Shown here piece by piece: positions 8,291-16,845 of a DNA stretch of 64,000 nucleotides. Below the pieces are notes generated by a model. It saw only the letters and a list, made by a program, of their open reading frames with translations, made no database searches and was not told the origin of the DNA. The stretch lies in assembly GCF_000020325.1 (NCBI RefSeq), contig NC_010730.1, positions 1,447,501 through 1,511,500 on the forward strand. The letters are read 5' to 3'. The stretch is from Sulfurihydrogenibium sp. YO3AOP1. GTDB taxonomy: Bacteria; Aquificota; Aquificia; Aquificales; Hydrogenothermaceae. Position 1 is the first letter of the stretch. Every line of letters begins with the position of its first letter. The translations under genes and the position numbers were made by a program.

Positions 8291-9427
8291 ATGGCTCAAC
8301 ATAACAAAATCCCTGCAAGTATATTTTTCTTTATTATTTATTTAACTTTATCCTCCACAGCTTTTTCTGATATGGGAGCTATAAGTCTTGACTTAGCTAA
8401 AATAAGTGAGGATGCCCAGAAGGCTATAATAATGCATAATGGTTACGAGGAGGTTCTCATCCTTGGAACTGAATTCAAATCAGATAAATCTGTAGAAATA
8501 TTAAGGTTTATTCCTTTGCCATCAGAACCAGAAGTAACCACTGCAGAAAATAACCCATTTGAAGAGCTTAATGGATTACTACAGAAAAGGCGTATATATT
8601 TCAAACAATATTCAAAAGGTGGGGGTTCTGATTTGTCTCCCGTTGAAGTCAGACTGTCTAAGAAAATTGGTTCTCATGATGTAACAGTAGTAAAAGTAAA
8701 TAATGCTGAAGATTTTAAAAACTGGGTAGAAAATTTCTTTAAACAAAAAAATGTCAATAAATCTATCTATAAACAACTCGATAATATAGATTTGATTGTT
8801 AATGATTATGTTAAAAGGGGTTTCATATATTTTGTTTTTGATGTAGTTGAGCTTAAAGAAGAAAAAAGATTTATAAATCCTCTTATAATGAAATTTAAAT
8901 CAGAAAAGCTATATTATCCTTTAAAGACATCAAACACAATAGGTGGTCATGGTAGAATTGAGCTTATTTTTATAATGCCTGGGTCATTTGGAGCAGATTT
9001 TGCAATAGAATTTGAAGCACTGCAAAAAAAACTTTCTCCAAAATATAGTAGTTATCGTGACGAATTAAGAGCAGTTTTTGGAGAAATATATCCCCATAGA
9101 TTAGAACTAAGCTCATCAGTTAAAGTTTATCCAGAAGATCTTATAAATATATATAGAGATGCTAAGAATTTTTTTGCTTTAAATAATGTAATTTATTTAC
9201 AAATGTTAAGAGGTTATATGGAATACAAGTTTGACAATGATTTATGGCTCGATTTAAAAAAACTTCCACCACATAAGCTTGTGTATATTCCGGAGAGCCT
9301 ATTTGGGTATGATTTCGAAGAGGGTAAAAAGGATATCCTTGATTACTTTACTTTAGACGAATTAAAAGATTATATTAGAGCCCATAAAGAAATTTTAGAG
9401 CATATAGAGAGAAACGCTGCCGAATGA
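8291..9427 (+). CDS. Secreted DUF2330-like protein
   Basis: A 378-residue protein with a signal peptide (IPASIFFFIIYLTLSSTAFS). It opens with a mature region typical of DUF2330: DMGAI..., EDAQKAIIMHNGYEEVLILGTEF, and then FIPLPSEPEV. In that family a periplasmic or secreted domain follows this pattern; no biochemical function is known. The rest (FKNWVENFF, YFVFDVVEL, YPLKTSNTIGG, IELIFIMPG) also resembles the later DUF2330 blocks. I choose ATG 8291 because AAGGAG lies eight bases upstream; a GTG at 8282 overlaps that site. The stop overlaps the next start (ATGA), so the two are translationally coupled. Confidence 0.7.
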   Translation: MAQHNKIPASIFFFIIYLTLSSTAFSDMGAISLDLAKISEDAQKAIIMHNGYEEVLILGTEFKSDKSVEILRFIPLPSEPEVTTAENNPFEELNGLLQKRRIYFKQYSKGGGSDLSPVEVRLSKKIGSHDVTVVKVNNAEDFKNWVENFFKQKNVNKSIYKQLDNIDLIVNDYVKRGFIYFVFDVVELKEEKRFINPLIMKFKSEKLYYPLKTSNTIGGHGRIELIFIMPGSFGADFAIEFEALQKKLSPKYSSYRDELRAVFGEIYPHRLELSSSVKVYPEDLINIYRDAKNFFALNNVIYLQMLRGYMEYKFDNDLWLDLKKLPPHKLVYIPESLFGYDFEEGKKDILDYFTLDELKDYIRAHKEILEHIERNAAE

Positions 9428-9912
9428 AAAGATATGAAATTGTTCCAATAGATTTTTTTAGTCATGACTATGAGATATTTGACGGAAATAGACCAATTGT
9501 GTATATAAAACACAAATATATAGATTTTGATTCTATAACTATTCTTGAAACAAATAAGGTCTATAAGCTGAGAGGTTATAGAGAATGGTATGAAATGGGA
9601 TGGAAGGAAAATGACTGGATAAAAATTATTAGAGCTGATAAGTCGAGTATATTTAGGAATCAATTTACAATTAGGTTATTAGATGGAAGAGAGATAATTT
9701 TGAGAAAAGAATTCGGACTTTTTATAGAAAGATATACAATCTTAGAGAAAGAGGGCTTGGAAATAGGTTTTATAAAACGCAAGATATTTCATAGAAAAAG
9801 AGAATGTTTTTTAAATTATGAAATACCTTTAGAGATATTGGCTTTTATGGTATGGATAACAATAATATTAAAATTACAACCGGATCTTGATTATTTATTA
9901 ATACCCAATTAA
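9424..9912 (+). CDS. Hypothetical protein, possible LURP/Tubby-C-like fold
   Basis: Not firmly recognised. 162 residues, overlapping the previous gene by four bases. No signal peptide. The pattern of short beta-strand-like stretches (YEIFDGNRPIVYIKHKY, RNQFTIRLLDGREIILRKEFGLFIERYTIL, GLEIGFIKRK, CFLNYEIPLEILAFMVWITIIL) and the closing hydrophobic helix next to an Asp resemble the LURP-one-related/Tubby-C-like superfamily, which often sits at membranes. This is a pattern judgement only. The tight coupling to the DUF2330-like gene suggests a shared task. Confidence 0.55.
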   Translation: MKRYEIVPIDFFSHDYEIFDGNRPIVYIKHKYIDFDSITILETNKVYKLRGYREWYEMGWKENDWIKIIRADKSSIFRNQFTIRLLDGREIILRKEFGLFIERYTILEKEGLEIGFIKRKIFHRKRECFLNYEIPLEILAFMVWITIILKLQPDLDYLLIPN

Positions 9913-9930
9913 AAATTAGGGGATGTAACT

Positions 9931-11136
9931 ATGAAAAAGTTAGTTAACATACTTTTAATGGTCTTAGTAATATTCTTTTGTAATGTAGCTATGGCAGATA
10001 CAGACAAGGATTTAAAAGTTGTATCACAGGGCATAAACAAGTTTAGTTTTGATTTGTATAAAAAACTAAAAGATAAAAATAAAGAAGAGAACCTCTTTTA
10101 TTCACCTGCTAGTATATCAATTGCTCTTGCAATGACCTATGCTGGAGCAAGGGGGAATACGGAAAAGCAGATGGCTAATGTATTAAACTTTACTCTTCCA
10201 CAAGATCGTCTTCATCCAGCTTACTCTAAGCTAATTGAAAATTTAAAATCTAATAAGGATTATGAACTCAATATTGCTAATGCTTTATGGTTGCAAAAGG
10301 ATTATAAGTATCTTCAGGAATTTTTAAATACAATGGAAAAATATTATAAAGGTGGATTTAACGAAGCAGATTATATAACAAATCCTGAAGGTGCACGAAT
10401 AAAAATTAATGATTGGGTTTCAAGAGAAACAAAAGAAAAGATTAAAGATATATTAAATCCAAAAGATATAACAAGCCTTACAAGATTAGTGCTTACAAAT
10501 GCTATTTATTTTAAAGGAAAGTGGCAAACAGAATTTAATAAGATGGCTACGAGAGATGAAGATTTTTATTTAATAAACGGGCAAAAAACTAAGGTTAAAA
10601 TGATGTACCAAAAAAACACATTCAATTATTACGAAAACGATGATCTTCAATTATTGGAGATATCTTATAAAGGTAATAAAATTTCAATGGTTATAATCTT
10701 ACCAAAAGTAGGAAAGTTTAAAACAGTTGAAAATATGATGGATGAAAAGAAATTACAAGAGTGGTTGAAAAATGCTACGGAAACGAAAGTTGAAGCATAT
10801 ATTCCAAGATTTAAATTTACACAAAGATTTGACTTGAGTAAAAATTTATCTGATATGGGCATGAAAGATGCTTTTGACGAAGTTGAAGCTGACTTTTCAG
10901 GAATTAATGGTGAAAAGAATGATCTTTATATAAGTAAAGTTATTCACAAAGCATTTGTAGAGGTGAATGAAGAGGGAACAGAAGCTGCAGCAGCTACTGC
11001 TGTAGTATTAGACACAAAAGCATTAATTGAAGAACCCGTATTTAAAGCAGATCATCCTTTTATCTTTTTGATTCGTGATAAAGAGACGGGGTCTATTTTG
11101 TTTATGGGAAGAGTTATGGATCCCAATAAGGAATAG
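9931..11136 (+). CDS. Secreted serpin (serine/cysteine protease inhibitor)
   Basis: A complete 401-residue serpin with a signal peptide (residues 1-22, ending NVAMA). Family hallmarks are NLFYSPASISIALAMTYAGARG, NAIYFKGKWQ, KVIHKAFVEVNEEGTEAAAAT and DHPFIFLIRD...ILFMGR. The hinge EEGTEAAAAT (347-356) has only small residues at P12-P9, as inhibitory serpins require for loop insertion. Counting from Gly349 as P15 puts Lys363-Ala364 at P1-P1', which would suit a trypsin-like target; the exact bond is an inference. It has GGGGATG upstream of the ATG and stands alone between two secreted-protein genes. Serpins are uncommon in bacteria; those in thermophiles usually protect against foreign or own proteases. 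Confidence 0.95.
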   Translation: MKKLVNILLMVLVIFFCNVAMADTDKDLKVVSQGINKFSFDLYKKLKDKNKEENLFYSPASISIALAMTYAGARGNTEKQMANVLNFTLPQDRLHPAYSKLIENLKSNKDYELNIANALWLQKDYKYLQEFLNTMEKYYKGGFNEADYITNPEGARIKINDWVSRETKEKIKDILNPKDITSLTRLVLTNAIYFKGKWQTEFNKMATRDEDFYLINGQKTKVKMMYQKNTFNYYENDDLQLLEISYKGNKISMVIILPKVGKFKTVENMMDEKKLQEWLKNATETKVEAYIPRFKFTQRFDLSKNLSDMGMKDAFDEVEADFSGINGEKNDLYISKVIHKAFVEVNEEGTEAAAATAVVLDTKALIEEPVFKADHPFIFLIRDKETGSILFMGRVMDPNKE

Positions 11137-11173
11137 GATAATCTTTAAAAATAAATACAGGAGGTAAATAGTC

Positions 11174-11401
11174 ATGAAAAAATTAGTAGTTATGTTTACC
11201 TTTTTCCAATTATTGAGTGGTATTGCTTTGGCAGAAGACGAAAATAAACAGTCAGAATCTACTAAAAAATGTGAAAAAGTGTGTGTACAATGGGAGGAAA
11301 GGAGATTCTGTCAGCCAGATCCGGTTTTTCCTGGTAAACAAATATGTGGAGTATATAAGACTTGTGTAAAGTATGAAGAAAAATGCAGTGACGATAGATA
11401 A
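11174..11401 (+). CDS. Small Cys-rich secreted protein
   Basis: 75 residues with a clear signal peptide (MKKLVVMFTFFQLLSGIALA). The mature part is about 55 residues with six cysteines (CEKVC, RFC, QIC, KTC, EKC), enough for three disulfide bonds, and is rich in Lys and Glu. AGGAGG lies eight bases upstream of the ATG. I do not recognise a family; size and cysteine density resemble small secreted inhibitors or toxins, but the spacing does not match one I can name. Its signal peptide resembles that of the adjacent serpin (MKKLV...). Confidence 0.75.
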   Translation: MKKLVVMFTFFQLLSGIALAEDENKQSESTKKCEKVCVQWEERRFCQPDPVFPGKQICGVYKTCVKYEEKCSDDR

Positions 11402-11451
11402 GGTAGAAGAGAAAAATATAGTAACGTATTAGAGTAAGAGAGTAAGTAAGA

Positions 11452-11967
11452 TTGAAAAGGTTAATAACTTCCATAACATTTATCATTGCTCTTTTCCTTT
11501 TATCCTGTTCATGGACAACGAGTTTTTATGTTGTAAGCAAGTCCGAGATGTCAATAACGATAGCAGTTAAATACAGAAAAATTGAAAAACCAAAACAGCC
11601 TGCTCCAACGCCAGAAGTTGAAAAAAGATGGGAGGAATTAGAAAAGAAGTCATGTTGGTATATTGGATTTAAGAAAGAAATCTATATATGTAAAGAAGGT
11701 GGTGAGTGCAGAACCCTTCAACCTGATGAATACAAATACGATAAAGAAAAATATGAGCTTGAGGTTACTTTAGCACCGGGAGAATCAATAAAAGTAGCTG
11801 AAATATGCTGTAGCTATACAGGTCCAGAGAAAAGATTTGCTGATGAACTTAATGTTGAAGAACTTAATATTAGTACACCCGATGGTTTAATCAAATACAA
11901 GGGCTTTGAACTACTGAAGATATTTAAAAAGAAGGATAAGACTGAATATGTTTTGGAGTATAGTTAA
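11452..11967 (+). CDS. Lipoprotein, unknown function
   Basis: 171 residues starting at TTG. The N-terminus MKRLITSITFIIALFLLSC ends in the lipobox LLSC, so it is probably lipid-anchored in the outer or inner membrane. The mature part has four more cysteines (KKSCWY, YICKEGGEC, EICC) and an alternating beta-rich pattern (SMSITIAVKYRK, YELEVTLAPGESIKVAEICC). No family recognised. The TTG start lacks a strong ribosome site, so it may rely on read-through from upstream. A ribosome-binding site for the next gene follows after 18 bases. Confidence 0.7.
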   Translation: MKRLITSITFIIALFLLSCSWTTSFYVVSKSEMSITIAVKYRKIEKPKQPAPTPEVEKRWEELEKKSCWYIGFKKEIYICKEGGECRTLQPDEYKYDKEKYELEVTLAPGESIKVAEICCSYTGPEKRFADELNVEELNISTPDGLIKYKGFELLKIFKKKDKTEYVLEYS

Positions 11968-11996
11968 ATTTTAAAATAACTTAACAAGGAGGTTTT

Positions 11997-12311
11997 ATGT
12001 TTGGATTATCTGAATTAGCAGCGATAATTTATCTTGCTTCTTTTGCATTCTATTTATTAGCAATTATAAATTCGGCAAAAATAAAGGGAAAGAAAATTTT
12101 TTATCTCCTTTTATCTATTTTATCTTTGCCAGCTTTAATACTTCTAATTAAATTAGTTAATAACTTATTAATACAAATAAATATTATTTCATCTTTAGAA
12201 GGGAGCGTTATTCTGTTCTTATTAAGTACTATTGCAGTGCTTCTGATAGAAATAGTTATATATGTTTACATTAGAAGAATAAAAATTAAAACCATTTATA
12301 AGGAGGGTTAA
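11997..12311 (+). CDS. Small membrane protein, three helices
   Basis: 104 residues, preceded by AAGGAGG seven bases from the ATG. Three hydrophobic stretches are visible (about 5-24, 33-56 and 69-92), with a basic tail ending RRIKIKTIYKEG. No family recognised. It is two bases from the next start, so it is surely co-transcribed and probably coupled. In this island it is one of the few proteins without a cleavable signal peptide. Confidence 0.7.
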   Translation: MFGLSELAAIIYLASFAFYLLAIINSAKIKGKKIFYLLLSILSLPALILLIKLVNNLLIQINIISSLEGSVILFLLSTIAVLLIEIVIYVYIRRIKIKTIYKEG

Positions 12312-12313
12312 TT

Positions 12314-13990
12314 ATGAAAGCTTTTAAATATATAATTATGTGGATTTTTTTACTTATGATACAATCAGCTATAGCTTTAGAAGATTCTAATAATCTAAAT
12401 GAAGAAACCGTTAAGAATTTCACATATCATTTAAAGTATTCAAAGCAAACAGTCACATTGAAGAATGGAGAATATAAAACTCCATTAAGACCTAGTAACG
12501 AAGGGGATATGAAAAATTATCTCAGTGTAAAGATAGAAAATTACGGCATATTTAAACCCGAATTCTTGCCACCATTTGCCATAGTTATACTTTCCGAAAA
12601 TTTTGGTGGAAGTGGCGTGTTTTTTGAAATAACAGCTCTTGTAAAAGAAGATGATAAAATCGTTCAAACTAATTCAATTAAACTTGGTGATAGAGTTATA
12701 ATAAAAGATTTAAGGTTTGAGCCAGGATTTGTTTATTTTAATGATATAAAGAGAGACTCCATATATTTATCACTTCTTACCCATAAAGAAACTGATCCTT
12801 CTTGTTGCCCAACTGAGCAAAAAACACTTTGCTTTACTTTAGTAAGAGATAAAAATAAAGAAATGAAATTATTAACCTGCTTAGAAAGTTTTCTTTTAGA
12901 AGAACATCCTACACACATTTTAAAAAAACCGGCTCTTTATCTTTATCCAAATAAAACTGAAAAAGTAGAAGTAATTTTGAAACCAAAAGGACAGATTACA
13001 AAAACCATTCCAGAATACAAAGATAAATGGTTAGTTGTAGCTAATCCAAATGGGTTGATAGATAATAAATATCCGTATCTTTTCTACGAAGTAGCATTAG
13101 AAAATTCAGTTGATTTACCAAAAGAAGGTTGGATAGTTAAAACCACAGATTTGGAAAAATGGTTTGATGTAAATCTTCCCAAATTAGGACTTAATAAAAA
13201 AGAAATAAAAGACTTTAAAGAATATTGGCTTGGTGAACTAAAAGGATATCCTTATTATAAAATTAGATTACTAAGTGAAGAATTTTTAGATGAAAATATA
13301 GCAGTTAAAATAAACCCAAAACCAGATACTTTTATTAGGGTAATCTTTTATTTTGAGGGTACTTACGATAGTAAAGAAAAATTAATAGAACCTCAAATTA
13401 AAACACCTATAAGAAAAGGATTTACCGCAGTAGAATGGGGAGGAATTTTAGAGACTTCAGATAAGTCTGATATAAAATCATTAAAATACTCTTTTTCCCC
13501 AACAGAAGAAGGCATATTAGTTTTACGTTCTTTAAATATTGAAGATCACAAAATCAAAATAAAAGTAAATGCTAACGGTTGCACTGATAAAAACTCAATT
13601 AAGGCTGTTGTTAAAAAATCATCAAGAATAGATTCAAGAGTTCCAGATTATAAAATAACTTTTATAAGAGAAAAACCAGACAATTGTAAAGCCTTTATTC
13701 CCGATGGAGCGGTTATTGAGTATGATTTAAAAAGAGATTTTAATATTCAAATGCCTTATACTTTAAAAATTGAAAACCCTGTAATGCCTTTTACTAAGGA
13801 CGACCCTTATTTTACAATAGGAGAAATTGAAAAAACAATTCAAGAAGAACCAATTGAAGGAGAACAAGGAAAATTTATTCTTGGTGCAATTCAAGAAATG
13901 ATAACAGAGATAAGACGAGATGTAAAAAATGCAACTATTTATGCGAGACTTGTCAATAATTTTGTGTCTGGATTGAAAACTTTTTATTAA
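12314..13990 (+). CDS. Secreted two-domain protein, C-terminus cut by IS256-type insertion
   Basis: 558 residues with a signal peptide (residues 1-21). The first domain (about 45-190) matches a widespread periplasmic domain of unknown function by its markers FGGSGVFFE, KLGDRVIIKDL and TDPSCCPTEQ. The second (about 205-380) begins KKPALYLYPNKTEKVEV and ends FTAVEWGGILE; this KP-YLYP/VEWGG domain is known from surface proteins, mainly of Firmicutes, without a function. A further beta-rich part follows. The IS element begins at 13945, so the last 15 residues (from RLVNNF on) are read from IS sequence; the native C-terminus is lost or displaced. Whether the product still folds is unknown. Confidence 0.8.
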   Translation: MKAFKYIIMWIFLLMIQSAIALEDSNNLNEETVKNFTYHLKYSKQTVTLKNGEYKTPLRPSNEGDMKNYLSVKIENYGIFKPEFLPPFAIVILSENFGGSGVFFEITALVKEDDKIVQTNSIKLGDRVIIKDLRFEPGFVYFNDIKRDSIYLSLLTHKETDPSCCPTEQKTLCFTLVRDKNKEMKLLTCLESFLLEEHPTHILKKPALYLYPNKTEKVEVILKPKGQITKTIPEYKDKWLVVANPNGLIDNKYPYLFYEVALENSVDLPKEGWIVKTTDLEKWFDVNLPKLGLNKKEIKDFKEYWLGELKGYPYYKIRLLSEEFLDENIAVKINPKPDTFIRVIFYFEGTYDSKEKLIEPQIKTPIRKGFTAVEWGGILETSDKSDIKSLKYSFSPTEEGILVLRSLNIEDHKIKIKVNANGCTDKNSIKAVVKKSSRIDSRVPDYKITFIREKPDNCKAFIPDGAVIEYDLKRDFNIQMPYTLKIENPVMPFTKDDPYFTIGEIEKTIQEEPIEGEQGKFILGAIQEMITEIRRDVKNATIYARLVNNFVSGLKTFY

Positions 13991-15243
13991 ACAATTGTAA
14001 AATTTCATAAGAGACTCCTTTAAAAGCAGGTATAGGCTTTTTCCATTTTCCATTCTTTAAATTGTCTCTTTGTATAAGCAGATTTATCTCAAGAATGTCC
14101 ACAGATTGAAAATATCCACCTAAATTTATTCTTACCTTTTCTATCATGCTATTAACACTTTCAACTGGATTTGTTGTGTATATGTGTTTTCTTAGATTTT
14201 CTGGATATTTTAAAAAACATAAGTATCTCTCTTTGTTAGATTGAATATGTTTTATAAAGCTTGGATATTTAGACTTAAATCTACCGCATAAATCATCTAA
14301 TTTTTCTAATCCATCTTCATAATCTAAGCTGTTTTCTTTTATGTTTTTCAGTTCTTTGTTAAATACTTGTGAATCTTCTTTATCCATCTGATTTCTAACG
14401 TTTCTTTGTAAATGGACTAAACATAGCTGATGGTCTGTATAAGGAAATAGTGTTTCTATGGCTTTTGTTATCCCAGGAAAATCATCACTTACTATAAGCA
14501 TTACCCTTTTTAGTCCTCTATCTATTAAATCATTGAATACTTTTATCCAGTCTGCTTTATTTTCACTACTGAAAAATGTATAAAATCCAAATATATCTTT
14601 ATTTCCTTGTAAATCTATTCCAAGAACTACATAGACAGAAGCCTTTCTGATTTTGTTTTTCTCTTTTATATCACAGTGATATGCGTCTATATACAGTACA
14701 AATGCATCCGATGGAAGCTCTCTTGTTTTAAAATCATTAAGTCTTTCTATAAGCTCTTTTTTGATTTTATCCATATGTTGTTTTGAGTAGTTTAAGCCCA
14801 AGCTTTTTAATGTAGAATCTATCTTGCTTTCTGAGTATCCATTGGATACTAAACTCATAAGAAGGTTTATGTAATCTTCATTAACTCTTTTGTAAGGGTC
14901 AGGTAATATTTGTGGTCTAAATCTACCCTTTCTATCTCTTGGGACATTTATGTTAAGCTTGAAAGAACCAGTATTTAGGCTTCTTTCATAATATCCGTTT
15001 GCTTTGTTGTCTTCATCATTTTCAAGGAAGAAATTTCTTTCCTGATTCATAATCAGTTCCACAACAGATTCTAAAAGCTTTCTTATACCTATCTTTTCTT
15101 CTTGAGTTGTTATACCGTTTGGGAAAAGTTCTTTTACTAATTCTTCGGTAGATCTGTCTAATATTTTTTCAAAGTATTCTTTCTTATCCATTACTACTCC
15201 TCCTTATAATTTTATTTAGACACAACATTATTTTAACTCCCGT
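13945..15243 (-). mobile_element. Complete IS256-family (Mutator-type) insertion sequence
   Basis: About 1.3 kb with one transposase gene. The left end GAGACTTGTCAATAATTTTGTGTCT (13945-13969 in two halves) is matched imperfectly at 15219-15243 by the inverted AGACACAACATTATT and following bases. I see no 8-9-base target duplication: the left flank ends in ATTTATGC and the right flank begins TTACCCTA. That suggests either a deletion next to the element after insertion or misplacement of one end by a few bases. A truncated copy of the same element lies at 5747-6383. Confidence 0.85.
13953..15191 (-). CDS. IS256-family transposase
   Basis: 412 residues, full length for the family. The DDE catalytic residues are visible: Asp in FVLYIDAYHCDI, Asp in LIVSDDFPGI, and Glu in the late NPVESVNSMIEK segment. 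The C/HxxH-type helper motif DHQLCLVHLQRN lies between. AGGAGGAGTAGTA precedes the ATG. It opposes the direction of the surrounding island genes, so it should not add transcription to the island. It appears intact and could act on the shorter copy's remaining end. Confidence 0.95.
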   Translation of the reverse strand: MDKKEYFEKILDRSTEELVKELFPNGITTQEEKIGIRKLLESVVELIMNQERNFFLENDEDNKANGYYERSLNTGSFKLNINVPRDRKGRFRPQILPDPYKRVNEDYINLLMSLVSNGYSESKIDSTLKSLGLNYSKQHMDKIKKELIERLNDFKTRELPSDAFVLYIDAYHCDIKEKNKIRKASVYVVLGIDLQGNKDIFGFYTFFSSENKADWIKVFNDLIDRGLKRVMLIVSDDFPGITKAIETLFPYTDHQLCLVHLQRNVRNQMDKEDSQVFNKELKNIKENSLDYEDGLEKLDDLCGRFKSKYPSFIKHIQSNKERYLCFLKYPENLRKHIYTTNPVESVNSMIEKVRINLGGYFQSVDILEINLLIQRDNLKNGKWKKPIPAFKGVSYEILQLFNKKFSIQTQNY

Positions 15244-15512
15244 TTACCCTATCATTTGGTCCTATTTATCCCTGCAAAGCTATACAAACTGAAATTATTG
15301 CAGATAAAATAATTTCAATAGGAGATATTTTAAAAGTTAAAGGTATGACAAGATCAGGACCTTTTTATCATGTAGCAGGTATAAGGAAAGATATATTGGA
15401 AAAAATGAAAGTAGGGAAAACATACAAAGCAAGTTTATGTTTAGTTTATAAAAGGGAGTATTTTGGTTTTATACCTGATTATTATGTATATTTAGCTGAT
15501 GTGGAAGAATAG
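15240..15512 (+). pseudogene. 3' remnant of a gene cut by the IS element
   Basis: An open frame enters from the IS border with no start codon and ends at TAG 15510-15512. It codes EIIADKIISIGDILKVKG, then MTRSGPFYHVAGIRKDI, then FGFIPDYYVYLADVEE. Codon use matches the island, so it is real coding sequence. It may be the displaced C-terminus of the 12314-13990 gene or the tail of a different, deleted gene; I cannot decide. An internal ATG at 15345 has no ribosome site. The next gene begins 20 bases later. Confidence 0.55.
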
Positions 15513-15612
15513 AAAGATTTTGGAGGTTAAATATGGCTAAAGTATGTAGAGTTTTAATAGGAATTTTTCTAATATTTTTTTATTTCTCACCTGTAAATGC
15601 ATTAGAAGAACC
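15477..15612 (+). repeat. Duplicated leader module, copy 1
   Basis: About 135 bp comprising the last 12 codons of the upstream remnant (DYYVYLADVEE), the gap with TTTTGGAGG, and the signal-peptide codons of the 15533 gene through ALEEP. It is repeated at 16711-16845 with scattered point changes and one single-base indel. Confidence 0.85.
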
Positions 15613-16690
15613 AAATGACTTTGCACAATCAGGATATGCAGACCCCGTAAATTGGTATAAAATTAGTGAGGCTGCACACTTTCTTGCAATTGATGACAGT
15701 GAAAGATTTTTAGCTTCGGTAGATGCTATTAGAAGCAAGATAAGAATATGGGACATACAAAGTGGGCGTCAAGTATCGATTATTATAACTAATCATTTTA
15801 TAGAAGATATGTTCTTTATAAAAAATTCTTTATTAGTTATAAAACCGTATGATGAACCCATAGAAATATACAGTATTTTTGGTAAAAAGATAGAAACTCT
15901 TGAAACTTTAACTAAAATAAAGGTAGATGGAAGAATAAGAAAAATTTCAAACAATAGAATATACTTATTAGAAGGAGTTTTTGGGGATATAAGTAATCGT
16001 TTTGGGGGTATAAGTAATCGTGTGCGTATCATTAATTTAGAAAATGGCTCCGAGGTTAAACTCCCTGATTTTTCTTCAATAGATGATGAACTATACAACA
16101 AAATTGATTTACATTTATATGATCTTGGTTTATATATTGGTCACTTTAAAGGAATTAGTCGTAAGGATTTATCAGATCACGGTAAAGAAAAACTTTTGGT
16201 AATGTTATATGACAAAGAAACATTAAATCCCGTAACAGAATTCCAAATAGACGAGAGAGAATCATGGGATATTATTTGGGCAGCGATAGACATTAATAGA
16301 AAATATCTTTATTTAGATAAAGGGCAAAATTTGAGATTATTTGATATAAATACTGGCAAAAAAGTTTGTGATATTTTTCATAATAATATGGCTAATAAAG
16401 TGATTCTAAAAAACGGGGATATAGAGATTATTCATTCTGAACAAGACAAAAAAAACATATTTGCAAAACATTTTTATGTTTCGATATTCAATATCACGGA
16501 TAATTGTTTAACTAAAGAGAAGAAATTTCACTTCGACCAAGCAACTTCATTATTAGTTACAAACGGTGGATTTATTATTGTAGGATATACTGATGGAAGC
16601 ATAAAGATTCATAGTATTTCTGATGGAAGTGTAGTTAAAGAATTAATAGTTAAACCTGTTATTGATAGTTATCAATTAATGACTATGTAA
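15533..16690 (+). CDS. Secreted WD40-like beta-propeller protein
   Basis: 385 residues with a signal peptide (VLIGIFLIFFYFSPVNA). The mature part is a series of four-stranded units typical of WD40/quinoprotein-type propellers: FLAIDDSERFLASVDAIRSKIRIWDIQSGRQV near the start and FIIVGYTDGSIKIHSISDGSVVKEL near the end, with weaker units between. Such propellers act as scaffolds or ligand-binding platforms; here it would be exported. TTTTGGAGG lies upstream of the ATG. The protein ends just after its last recognisable blade, without the downstream domains that follow such propellers in related multi-domain proteins; those occur in the next gene. Confidence 0.75.
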   Translation: MAKVCRVLIGIFLIFFYFSPVNALEEPNDFAQSGYADPVNWYKISEAAHFLAIDDSERFLASVDAIRSKIRIWDIQSGRQVSIIITNHFIEDMFFIKNSLLVIKPYDEPIEIYSIFGKKIETLETLTKIKVDGRIRKISNNRIYLLEGVFGDISNRFGGISNRVRIINLENGSEVKLPDFSSIDDELYNKIDLHLYDLGLYIGHFKGISRKDLSDHGKEKLLVMLYDKETLNPVTEFQIDERESWDIIWAAIDINRKYLYLDKGQNLRLFDINTGKKVCDIFHNNMANKVILKNGDIEIIHSEQDKKNIFAKHFYVSIFNITDNCLTKEKKFHFDQATSLLVTNGGFIIVGYTDGSIKIHSISDGSVVKELIVKPVIDSYQLMTM

Positions 16691-16710
16691 GTAAACATCT
16701 ATTTTTAATA

Positions 16711-16845
16711 GATAATTATGTATCTTAGCAGACGTAATAGAATAGAAAGCTTTTGGAGGTTTATTATGGTTAAAGTATATAAAGCTTTAATAGGAATTTT
16801 TCTAATATTTTTGTATTTTTCCCCTGTAAATGCATTAGAAAAGCC
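16711..16845 (+). repeat. Duplicated leader module, copy 2
   Basis: Second copy of the module at 15477-15612. Here the gene-tail part is no longer open (GATAATTATGTATCTTAGCA shows the decayed tail), while the TTTTGGAGG ribosome site and the signal-peptide codons (GIFLIFLYFSPVNALE) are kept and serve the 16766 gene. Confidence 0.85.

Noticed and set aside
13937-15251. Target-site duplication of the IS256-type element
   Set aside because: The flanking octamers ATTTATGC and TTACCCTA do not match, and shifting the ends by a few bases does not produce a convincing repeat.
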